This document shows, in pieces, positions 8,338 to 15,136 of a stretch of 64,000 nt of DNA; position 1 is the stretch's first letter; each line of letters starts with the position of its first letter. The DNA is taken from positions 1 through 64,000 of the forward strand of contig SUYG01000054.1 of assembly GCA_015060555.1 (NCBI GenBank). Direction: 5' to 3'. The notes under the pieces are model-generated. The model worked only from the letters and a program-made list of their open reading frames with translations, was not told where the DNA came from and did no database searches. The DNA comes from Physcousia sp015060555. Lineage in GTDB: Bacteria > Bacteroidota > Bacteroidia > Bacteroidales > Bacteroidaceae. A program made the translations under genes and the position numbers.

Positions 8338-9108
8338 ATGAAAGCGCTTGAGTTTCCTGAAGCAAAGGGGATTGTCATGTGTGGTGACATTCATGGCGAG
8401 TTCAATGAGCTCGTTTTCAAATGCTGCGTCCAGTATGGCATGACGGACACCGTTGTCATCGTGGCAGGGGATAGCGGCTTTGGTTTTGAGAGACAGGGTT
8501 ATTACGAGTATATATATAACCGTAATCGTGGGCGGCTGTCAAAAGCTAATAACTGGCTGCTGATGTTACGCGGCAATCATGATAACCCTGCTTATTTCAA
8601 CGAGCGTCCCATCACGCATCAGCGCTTCATGACGCTTCCTGACTACAGCATCGTGCAAGCCTGTGGTCATACCACCCTTTGTGTGGGTGGTGCGGTGTCT
8701 GTTGACAGGTCCTATAGATTGAACAGCGACCGCTACCATTTGCCCAAAGCCGATGAACCGTTGGCGCCGAATGTGTATTGGAAAGACGAGCCTCCGTTCT
8801 TTGACATGGAAAAGTTATATGCTATCAGTGGGGATTATTCCATCGATACGGTCGTTACACATACCGCACCATCTTTCTGTGAATTGACGACAAAACAAGG
8901 ACTCGATAATTGGGTGATGAAGGATGAAGACCTTTTGGAACAGGTAAAGAAGGAACGGCAGACGATGGATGACCTTCACCATTACCTGAAAGCCAAAAGC
9001 CATCCTCTTCGCCACTGGTTCTATGGGCACTTTCACCAGAGCTGGCATCAGGAGATTGATGGCGTGCAATACAATATGCTCGACATCATGGAGCTGAGGG
9101 AACTATGA
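8338..9108 (+). CDS. Metallophosphoesterase (calcineurin-like)
   Basis: This is a 256-residue cytosolic protein with the metallophosphoesterase motifs in order: GDIHGEF near residue 17, VAGDSGFGF near 43, LRGNHDN near 79, THTAPS near 182, and YGHFHQSW near 228. These residues coordinate the dinuclear metal centre. Family members hydrolyse phosphomonoesters or diesters of proteins, nucleotides or nucleic acids. The substrate here cannot be read from sequence. The gene stands 40 bp after the membrane protein and is followed by a repeat-rich gap of more than 500 bp. Confidence 0.88.
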   Translation: MKALEFPEAKGIVMCGDIHGEFNELVFKCCVQYGMTDTVVIVAGDSGFGFERQGYYEYIYNRNRGRLSKANNWLLMLRGNHDNPAYFNERPITHQRFMTLPDYSIVQACGHTTLCVGGAVSVDRSYRLNSDRYHLPKADEPLAPNVYWKDEPPFFDMEKLYAISGDYSIDTVVTHTAPSFCELTTKQGLDNWVMKDEDLLEQVKKERQTMDDLHHYLKAKSHPLRHWFYGHFHQSWHQEIDGVQYNMLDIMELREL

Positions 9109-9425
9109 GGGGTAGAATACAGGAAGCATGGGGACTATAGTCCGCTATGGTATATAAAGTTCATAAGCGCACCCTCTACAGTGTCTGCGCGTAGGGACTA
9201 TAGAGGGTAAGGCGAGGGAGTAGTAGTGTCTTTCGTTTAGGGCTAGAAAAAACTTTTGCGGAAAACTATACGAACCCTACGCAGGCGGCTCCTTCATCGC
9301 CAGCCTACGCTTGCGCTATGAACCGATTACAGCTTGTAGTCCACTTTAATCACCTGCACACGCAGGCGCTGGCTCCTCAGTTCACAAGAGCAATCTCTTC
9401 AGTCCATAAGAGCAAGCTCTTATTG

Positions 9426-9512
9426 ATTTTCTCACTGGTGAGAAAATATTTTCTCATAGGTGAGAAACGTTTTTGCCACTGGTGGCAAAAGGTTTTGCCA
9501 TTGGTGGCAAAA
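9426..9512. repeat. Four consecutive mini-hairpins
   Basis: Two copies of a TTTTCTCA-(CTG/TAG)-GTGAGAAA palindrome (9426-9445 and about 9447-9465) are followed by two of a TTTTGCCA-(CTG/TTG)-GTGGCAAAA palindrome (about 9469-9490 and 9491-9512). All four have very short loops and share the same layout. Confidence 0.75.
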
Positions 9513-9528
9513 AGCATCAAGCCTTATG

Positions 9529-9572
9529 GATTGCGCTTGAAGGATATGGGGATTGCGCTTGAAGGATATGGG
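9529..9572. repeat. Perfect 22-bp tandem duplication
   Basis: The 22-bp unit at 9529-9550 is repeated exactly at 9551-9572. Its period equals that of the unrelated array at 50694-50781. Confidence 0.85.
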
Positions 9573-9630
9573 GGAGTGTGCTAGAAGATATAAATTTCGT
9601 TAATCGTGTGGCTATGTCACGCTTTTTTCG

Positions 9631-9638
9631 TACTTTTG
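9631..9638 (+). promoter_or_regulatory. Putative -7 box of the cobalamin operon
   Basis: TACTTTTG fits TAnnTTTG and ends only 9 bp before the ATG at 9648, so a transcript starting here would be almost leaderless. A -33 element is not obvious. Confidence 0.45.
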
Positions 9639-9647
9639 CGCACAGAT

Positions 9648-11147
9648 ATGGGAAAGATAATTGTTGCAGGCATAGGTCCTGGTAGTCCTGAGGACATCAC
9701 CCCAGCAGTGCTCGAAGCAGTGCGGGAGGCAGATGTCGTGGTGGGCTATAAATATTATTTTCAGTTTGTTGAGGCTTACGTGAAGGCTGACTGCGAGTGC
9801 ATCGACACGGGCATGAAACGTGAACGCGAGCGTGCTGAGATGGCCTTCCAACTGGCCGAACAAGGCAAGGCGGTGGTGGTCATCTCCAGCGGCGATGCAG
9901 GCATCTATGGGATGGCACCGCTGCTGTATGAGATGGCGCAAGAACGTTTGAATGCGACGGGTAAACCGTTGCACGCAAACGATGATGGCAGAACGGTTGA
10001 GATTTCCGTTCTGCCGGGTATCTCTGCTTTCCAGAAGGCGGCATCTCTGCTGGGCGCGCCCATAGGACACGACCTCTGCATCATCTCGCTCTCAGACCTG
10101 ATGACGCCGTGGTCGCGCATTGAGAAGCGCATCAGGGCGGCTGCTGTGGGCGACTTCGTCACGGCCATCTACAATCCCAAGTCGCATGGTCGCTACTGGC
10201 AGCTCTACCGTCTCATAGAACTCTTCCTGCAGGAAGGGCGCAGCGCCGAGACTCCCGTGGGTTATGTGCGGCAAGCCGGACGCCCGGAGCAGGAAGTGAA
10301 GGTGACGACGCTGGGCGCCTTCGACCCCGAGGACGTGGATATGTTCACGGTCGTCATCATTGGCAATAGTCAGAGTTATATAGGGGAGCCCCTCTCTAGC
10401 TCCCCCCGTGGGGGGGAGGACAAAGAGCAGCAGGCTGTCTTCATCACGCCACGCGGCTACTATAACAATGAAAAGTTAAAAGGTAAAAATGAAAAATTAG
10501 GGCCAGGTCAACAGATTATGAATGAATCGTTTCGCACGATTCTGTCTGAGATGAAGCACCCCGATGTGCCCACGTGGCGCCTGTGGCCGCTGCTGCACGC
10601 CATTCATACGACGGTGGATTTCGGCATGGAGGAGTGCCTGTGGATGGACGATCGTGCCACGGAGCTCCTATATAACAAGGTGGCTGACGGCAGCCTCAAG
10701 CATATCGTCACCGACGTGACGATGGCGGCTGCCGGCATCCGCAAGGGCGCCCTGCAGCGCCTTGGCATCGAGGTTCACTGCTACATCAACGACCCCCGCA
10801 CGAAACAGCTGGCGGACGAGACGGGGGTAACCCGCAGCCAGGCGTGCATGCGCTTGGCTGCCGAGGAATACCCCGATGCCCTCTATGTCGTAGGCAATGC
10901 GCCCACAGCCCTCTTCGAGATCTGTGACCTCGTGCGCAAGGGCAAGCTCCATCCTGCAGGCATCATCGCTGCCCCCGTCGGCTTCGTCCATGTCTGCGAG
11001 AGCAAGCACGCCGTGAAGACCCTGCGCGATATCCCCAAGATGATTGTAGAGGGCCGCAAGGGCGGCAGCAACCTCGCCGCCACGCTCGTCAACAGTATCC
11101 TCACTTACGACGACGCAGAACAGTTGAAGGCGGGAAGGGATGTGTGA
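9648..11147 (+). CDS. cobJ: CbiH-CbiC fusion: precorrin-3B C17-methyltransferase / precorrin-8X methylmutase
   Basis: This is a 499-residue two-enzyme protein of corrin-ring synthesis. Residues 1-270 are the SAM-dependent C17-methyltransferase (opening VAGIGPGSPEDITP; SSGDAGIYGMA; NPKSHGR; ending in ITPRGYY). Residues about 295-495 are the methylmutase that moves the C11 methyl group to C12 to give hydrogenobyrinate/cobyrinate (TDVTMAAAG, GNAPTALFE, PVGFVHVCESK). Two insertions lie near the joint: a GC palindrome encoding PLSSSPRGGEDK (10384-10421) and an AT-rich NNEKLKGKNEKLG linker (10466-10500) that resembles repeats seen between genes elsewhere. The ATG at 9648 is the family start; the open frame extends upstream without homology. 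First gene of the cobalamin operon. Confidence 0.92.
   Translation: MGKIIVAGIGPGSPEDITPAVLEAVREADVVVGYKYYFQFVEAYVKADCECIDTGMKRERERAEMAFQLAEQGKAVVVISSGDAGIYGMAPLLYEMAQERLNATGKPLHANDDGRTVEISVLPGISAFQKAASLLGAPIGHDLCIISLSDLMTPWSRIEKRIRAAAVGDFVTAIYNPKSHGRYWQLYRLIELFLQEGRSAETPVGYVRQAGRPEQEVKVTTLGAFDPEDVDMFTVVIIGNSQSYIGEPLSSSPRGGEDKEQQAVFITPRGYYNNEKLKGKNEKLGPGQQIMNESFRTILSEMKHPDVPTWRLWPLLHAIHTTVDFGMEECLWMDDRATELLYNKVADGSLKHIVTDVTMAAAGIRKGALQRLGIEVHCYINDPRTKQLADETGVTRSQACMRLAAEEYPDALYVVGNAPTALFEICDLVRKGKLHPAGIIAAPVGFVHVCESKHAVKTLRDIPKMIVEGRKGGSNLAATLVNSILTYDDAEQLKAGRDV
10384..10421 (+). repeat. GC palindromic element in cbiHC
   Basis: The 33 bp at 10389-10421 differ by one base from 44830-44862 in asnB. 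The core is CTCCCCCCGTGGGGGGGAG. It is read in frame. Confidence 0.85.
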
Positions 11148-11197
11148 GGAATGAAGAGTGAAGAATGAAGAATGTATTAATCATTTATAATAACATT

Positions 11198-11596
11198 ATG
11201 ATGAAAAAGTTTTTTATGGCATTCGCTGTAGCGATGCTTTCTCTCACTGCCAATGCGCAGGACATTTTCGGAACATGGGTCACTGGCGACGGTGATGGCA
11301 ATGTGGAAATCTATGAGTCCAACGGTAAGGTCTATGGTAAGGTCGTGTGGCTGGCCAAAGGTCCGGACACGCGCGACACGCATAACCCCGACGCTGCGCT
11401 CAAGAACCGTAAGCTGGTGGGCGTAAACCTCCTCAGCGGCCTCACGAAGAAGGATAAGAAATGGGAAGGTGGCAAGGTGTATGACCCCAAGAGCGGCAAG
11501 ACCTACAAGTGCTCCATCTGGCTCGACGGCAAGGACTTGAAGGTGCGCGGCTATCTGGGCCTCTTCCACGCCACGCAGACCTGGAAGCGGAAATAG
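11198..11596 (+). CDS. DUF2147-type small secreted protein
   Basis: This is a 132-residue protein with a signal peptide (MMKKFFMAFAVAMLSLTANAQ) and a compact domain, DIFGTWVTGDGDGNVEIYESNGKVYGKVVWL... It carries the GTW and GKIxWL-like features of DUF2147, a beta-rich fold found in secreted bacterial proteins. The ATG at 11198 is chosen because an upstream in-frame ATG would push the signal peptide inward. It sits between two cobalamin biosynthesis genes on the same strand with gaps of only 50 and 12 bp, so it is co-transcribed. The family has no established role in cobalamin metabolism; the association may be incidental. Confidence 0.8.
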   Translation: MMKKFFMAFAVAMLSLTANAQDIFGTWVTGDGDGNVEIYESNGKVYGKVVWLAKGPDTRDTHNPDAALKNRKLVGVNLLSGLTKKDKKWEGGKVYDPKSGKTYKCSIWLDGKDLKVRGYLGLFHATQTWKRK

Positions 11597-11608
11597 GAAG
11601 CACAGGCC

Positions 11609-12940
11609 ATGCCACGGTTCATCGTCATAGGTATCACAGACAACCCGCGCCCCTGGTTCCCTCCTGAAGTGCAGGAGGTAATCCGGAAGGTGAAGGTGTT
11701 TTCGGGTGGCAAGCGCCACCACGAAATCGTGGCACCGTTGCTGCCCGAGGGCGCTGAGTGGATAGATATCACGGTGCCGCTGGAAAAAGTGTTCAATGAC
11801 TATCGTATTCGCAGCAACGCTGCGAATACGATAGTTGTATTTGCTTCCGGCGACCCGTTGTTCTTCGGCTTCGCGAACACCCTGAAGCGTGAGTTCCCGG
11901 AGGCAGAGATGCAGGTGTTCCCCACGTTCAACTCGCTGCAGATGCTGGCGCACAGGCTGGTGATTCCGTACCACGATATGCGCATCGTCTCGCTGACGGG
12001 ACGCCCGTGGCAGGAGTTCGACCGTGCGCTGATAGAGCGGGCACCGAAGATTGGTGTGCTCACCGATAAGGCACACACACCGGCTGCCATCGCCCAGCGG
12101 ATGCTGGAGTATGGCTACACCTATTATAATATGTGTGTGGGCGAACATCTCGGCAATCCTGAAAGGGAGCGCGTGACGACCTTGACGCTGAACGAGGCGG
12201 CAGGGAAAGAGTTCGCGATGCCGAATTGCGTGATTCTCGACGGGCAAACCGTCGAGCGCACTGGGATATTCGGCATTCCGGATTCCTCCTTCGCATTGTT
12301 GGACGGGCGCGAGAAGATGATTACGAAGATGCCGATACGGTTGCTGACGCTGCAGGCGTTGGAGTTGCCCACGAAGAAGGTGTTCTGGGACATAGGAGCC
12401 TGCACGGGCAGCGTGAGCATTGAGGCGCGCCTGCTGTTTCCGCATCTGCATATCGAGGCTTTCGAGATTCGTCCGGAGTGCGAGGGCATCATTAAAGAGA
12501 ATGCAAGAAGGTTCGGAGCGATGGGAATCAATGTGCATATAGGGGATTTCGAAGACTCTCTCCCCGCCCTCCCTATGAGGGAGGGAGTGGTCACCTTTGA
12601 CAATGACAAAGCGGACGCCTGCTCAGAACAAATCACTTCCTCCCTCATAGGGAGGGCGGGGGGAGAGTCTCCCGATGCAGTGTTTATCGGTGGCCATGGG
12701 GGGAAGCTGAAGGCGATCATGGCGAAGGTGGTGAGGGTGATGGCGCCCGGCGGGGTGATTGTGATGAACAGCGTCACCACACCCGTAGTGGAACAGATGA
12801 CGAACCATCGCCCCAGCAGCCACCAGCTGTGGGATGAGGCGTGCCGCGAATTGGGCCTCAGACAAGTACCGCCTGTGCACGTCGCCATCGATGAATATCA
12901 TCCCATCGAGATATTGAAGGCGTATAAACCAATTCTTTAG
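11609..12940 (+). CDS. cobL: CbiE-CbiT fusion (CobL): precorrin-6B C5,15-methyltransferase, decarboxylating
   Basis: This is a 443-residue bifunctional enzyme that methylates C5 and C15 of the corrin ring and decarboxylates the C12 acetate. Residues 1-220 are the CbiE methyltransferase (VIGITDNPRPW; FSGGKRHHE; FASGDPLFFGF). Residues about 240-430 are the CbiT methyltransferase (WDIGACTGSVSIEA; AVFIGGHGGKL; GGVIVMNSVT). Two in-frame repeat insertions are visible. A perfect hairpin at 11799-11835 encodes YRIRSNAANTIV just before FASGDP. A 116-bp inverted repeat at 12554-12669 adds about 37 residues between GDFEDSLP and DAVFIGG. Both fall in loops, so activity may be kept. Confidence 0.93.
   Translation: MPRFIVIGITDNPRPWFPPEVQEVIRKVKVFSGGKRHHEIVAPLLPEGAEWIDITVPLEKVFNDYRIRSNAANTIVVFASGDPLFFGFANTLKREFPEAEMQVFPTFNSLQMLAHRLVIPYHDMRIVSLTGRPWQEFDRALIERAPKIGVLTDKAHTPAAIAQRMLEYGYTYYNMCVGEHLGNPERERVTTLTLNEAAGKEFAMPNCVILDGQTVERTGIFGIPDSSFALLDGREKMITKMPIRLLTLQALELPTKKVFWDIGACTGSVSIEARLLFPHLHIEAFEIRPECEGIIKENARRFGAMGINVHIGDFEDSLPALPMREGVVTFDNDKADACSEQITSSLIGRAGGESPDAVFIGGHGGKLKAIMAKVVRVMAPGGVIVMNSVTTPVVEQMTNHRPSSHQLWDEACRELGLRQVPPVHVAIDEYHPIEILKAYKPIL
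11799..11835 (+). repeat. Perfect 16-bp hairpin inside cobL
   Basis: Arms ACTATCGTATTCGCAG (11799-11814) and its exact reverse complement (11820-11835) flank a 5-base loop. It is read in frame just before the FASGDP motif. Confidence 0.9.
12554..12669 (+). repeat. Long GC-rich inverted repeat inside cobL
   Basis: The arms are about 37 bp with only a few mismatches (left starts GACTCTCTCCCCGCCCTCCC at 12554, right ends at 12669). They enclose about 40 bp of non-repeat sequence. It encodes roughly residues 316-353 without a stop. Confidence 0.88.
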
Positions 12941-12992
12941 TACTAAAGTGCCTAAATACTGGTTTTGAATGTTTTATGATTTGCATTAACAG

Positions 12993-15047
12993 ATGAAGAT
13001 AGCAGTTGTACAAGTGAGCGAGGCGGGAAGCCTCATCGCGCAAAAGCTCCATCGCGAATACGATGCAACGATCCTTGAGCGCTGCAACGTGGGCGAGCGT
13101 TGGAAGGACTATGATGCCTTCGTGTTCATCAGCGCGATGGGCATTTGTGTCCGCACCATTGCTCCCTATATCGAGGACAAGCACACCGACCCAGCGGTGG
13201 TGTGCATCGACAGCATGGGTCACAATGTGGTGGCAGTGCTGAGCGGTCATGTGGGCGGCGCCAACGCCTTGACGCACGAGATGGCAGACTTGCTTGACGC
13301 TCATGAGGTCATCACCACGCAGAGCGACAACGCAGGGTTGTGGGCGCTGGACACGCTGGCCGAACGCTACAGATGGGGCCTCGTGGGCAACCCCAATGAC
13401 ATGAATGAAAGCGTTATCGCTTTCGTGAACCGCGAGCCTACGGCGCTGCTCATAGAGGCTCGCGATGAAGGTACAGACTACATGGAGGCCACATTGCCAG
13501 AGCATGTGACCGTCATCAACGATATCAGCGAGGCAGCCTCAGGAAACTACAAGTTGCTAATCATCGTGTCGCCCTACGAGCGCACAGCGCCCGAGGGTGT
13601 GTTGTGCGTTCACTATATTCCTTTCGTAGGCGTGATGGGCTTCGGCCTGGCACATCATCCTGATGACTACGAGGATATCTACGACCAGATGAACCGCGCC
13701 CTCACGGAGCGCGGCGTACTGCCCTGTGCGCTGCGCTACTGCACCATCGATGTGAAGCGCGACGAGCCTTTCATCCGGGTGCTGGAAGAGGAGAAAGACA
13801 TCACGGTGGAGTTCTTTACGGCAGAACAACTGGCTGCAGTGGAGGTGCCGAATCCCAGCGACACGGTGGCGAAGCACGTAGGCACCCCCAGTGTCTGCGA
13901 GGCTGCGGCCATCCTGGGGTCCGGCGGCGGTGAGCTGATTGTGCCTAAGATGAAGGGCAAGAACTGGACGGCGGCGCTGGCGATAAGGAAAAGACCCGGA
14001 CCCTCCCCCCTGCCCCTCCCTTGTAGGGAGGGGAGTAATTACCTTCAGGGCGAGGGGAACTTTAGGGAGGGGAGTAATTACCTTCAGGACGAGGGGAACT
14101 TTAGGGAGGGGAGCAATAGCCTTCAGGGCGAGGGGAACTTTAGGGAGGGGAGTAATAGCCTTCAGGGCGAGGGGAACTTTAGGGAGGGGAGTAATAGCCT
14201 TCAGGGCGAGAGATTAAACTTGGCGGATGCCGGCTCAGCAGAAACTACTCCCCGCCCTACAAGGGAGGGGCAGGGGGGAGGGTCCCGGTCCGGTTTCATT
14301 GAGATTGTCGGTGCCGGCCCTGGCGACCCGGACCTCGTCTCTGTCCGCGGCCGTAAGATGCTGGAGCAGGCAGACCTGATTCTATATGCGGGTTCGCTGG
14401 TGCCCAAGGCACTGACGGAGTGTCATAAGGAGGGCGCTGTGGTGCGCAGCTCGGCGGACATGAATCTCGAAGAGCAGTGCGCACTGATGAAGGCACACTA
14501 CGACAAAGGACATTTCATTGTGCGGTTGCACACCGGTGACCCCTGCATCTTCGGCACCATCCAGGAGCAGATGGCTTTCTTCGACAAGGAGGGGATGCGC
14601 TATCATATCACCCCTGGCATCAGCAGCTTCCTGGCTGCGGCGGCTGAGTTGCGGAGTCAGTTCACCATCCCCGAACGCACACAGACCATCATCCTGACAC
14701 GTGGCGAGGGCCGCACACCGATGCCCGAGAAGGAGCAGCTGCATCTGTTGGCAAGGAGCCAATCCACGATGTGCATCTTCCTCTCGGCAGCCATCGTGGA
14801 CGACGTGCAGCGCGAGCTCCTCCGGGAATACCCCGAGGACACGCCCGTGGCGGCTTGCTACCATCTGACGTGGCCCGACCAGAAGATCTATCGCGGTGTG
14901 CTGAAGGACCTGGCGAAGATGGTTCACGACAACCACCTCACGCTCACCACGATGCTCGTCGTGGGCGAGGCCATCGACAACCGCAAGGGACTCTCGGAGC
15001 TGTATAACAAGCACTTCACACACTTGTTCCGCAGGGGAGAGGGTTGA
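12993..15047 (+). CDS. CbiG-CbiF fusion: cobalt-precorrin-5A hydrolase / precorrin-4 C11-methyltransferase
   Basis: This is a 684-residue fused enzyme. Residues 1-330 are CbiG, which opens the delta-lactone of cobalt-precorrin-5A (FISAMGICVRTIAPYIEDK; LSGHVGGAN; the C-terminal domain with GSGGGELIVPK). Residues about 432-684 are CbiF/CobM, the SAM-dependent C11-methyltransferase (VGAGPGDPDLVSVRG; LHTGDPCIFG; TPGISSFLAAAA). The join (residues about 335-430) is made entirely of a GC-rich inverted repeat at 13995-14291, in which a 13-residue unit (REGSNSLQGEGNF) is tandemly repeated about five times. Pairing CbiG with CbiF makes sense because the two steps are consecutive. The presence of CbiG indicates the early-cobalt (anaerobic) route. 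Confidence 0.92.
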   Translation: MKIAVVQVSEAGSLIAQKLHREYDATILERCNVGERWKDYDAFVFISAMGICVRTIAPYIEDKHTDPAVVCIDSMGHNVVAVLSGHVGGANALTHEMADLLDAHEVITTQSDNAGLWALDTLAERYRWGLVGNPNDMNESVIAFVNREPTALLIEARDEGTDYMEATLPEHVTVINDISEAASGNYKLLIIVSPYERTAPEGVLCVHYIPFVGVMGFGLAHHPDDYEDIYDQMNRALTERGVLPCALRYCTIDVKRDEPFIRVLEEEKDITVEFFTAEQLAAVEVPNPSDTVAKHVGTPSVCEAAAILGSGGGELIVPKMKGKNWTAALAIRKRPGPSPLPLPCREGSNYLQGEGNFREGSNYLQDEGNFREGSNSLQGEGNFREGSNSLQGEGNFREGSNSLQGERLNLADAGSAETTPRPTREGQGGGSRSGFIEIVGAGPGDPDLVSVRGRKMLEQADLILYAGSLVPKALTECHKEGAVVRSSADMNLEEQCALMKAHYDKGHFIVRLHTGDPCIFGTIQEQMAFFDKEGMRYHITPGISSFLAAAAELRSQFTIPERTQTIILTRGEGRTPMPEKEQLHLLARSQSTMCIFLSAAIVDDVQRELLREYPEDTPVAACYHLTWPDQKIYRGVLKDLAKMVHDNHLTLTTMLVVGEAIDNRKGLSELYNKHFTHLFRRGEG
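13995..14291 (+). repeat. Palindromic element with 39-bp tandem array in the CbiG-CbiF linker
   Basis: The outer arms (about 13995-14040 and 14248-14291) are near-perfect inverted repeats around CCTCCCCCCTGCCCCTCCCT. Between them, units of 39 bp (13 codons) recur about five times from about 14028 to 14215, differing at a few bases. It is translated without interruption. Confidence 0.9.
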
Positions 15048-15051
15048 TTCG

Positions 15052-15135
15052 TTTAAGGTTTATGGTTGAGGGTTTATGGTTGATGTCAAATTGTAAATCG
15101 TAAAATTGTAAAATTGTAAAATCGTCAAATTAATA
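15052..15135. repeat. AT-rich tandem repeats between cbiGF and cbiJD
   Basis: Two TTTATGGTTGA units are followed by several 7-8 bp units of the type (A)TTGTAAA and TCGTAAAA. The same style fills other gaps (23161, 43418, 45331, 48590). Confidence 0.8.
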
Positions 15136-15136
15136 C

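Larger units (their letters stand above)
9109..9647. other. Non-coding repeat-rich gap upstream of the cobalamin operon
   Basis: I see no convincing gene in these 539 bp. They hold a run of small hairpins, a 22-bp perfect tandem duplication, a hairpin core AAGAGCAAGCTCTTAT (9408-9423) that recurs at 24268-24283, and a -7 box just before the first cob gene. I looked for a cobalamin riboswitch and did not find a convincing one. Confidence 0.6.

Noticed and set aside
9318..9584. 88-residue open frame before the cob operon
   Set aside because: It runs through hairpins and the 22-bp duplication, has no domain or family likeness and looks like repeat sequence that happens to be open.
9109..9647. 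Cobalamin riboswitch upstream of the cob operon
   Set aside because: A TGCCACTG string at about 9473 recalls a B12-box fragment, but it is just one arm of a short TTTTGCCA hairpin. I could not find the other conserved riboswitch segments. A covariance search would settle it.
11177..12538. Long minus-strand open frame opposite cobL
   Set aside because: It mirrors a clearly recognisable enzyme and its translation has no family features. Such antisense frames are common in GC-rich genes; the same applies to 20285-21514 and 21691-22989 (minus) and 27525-28811 and 31179-32489 (plus).
14028..14215. CRISPR-like array in cbiGF
   Set aside because: The 39-bp units are contiguous with no unique spacers and are translated in frame.
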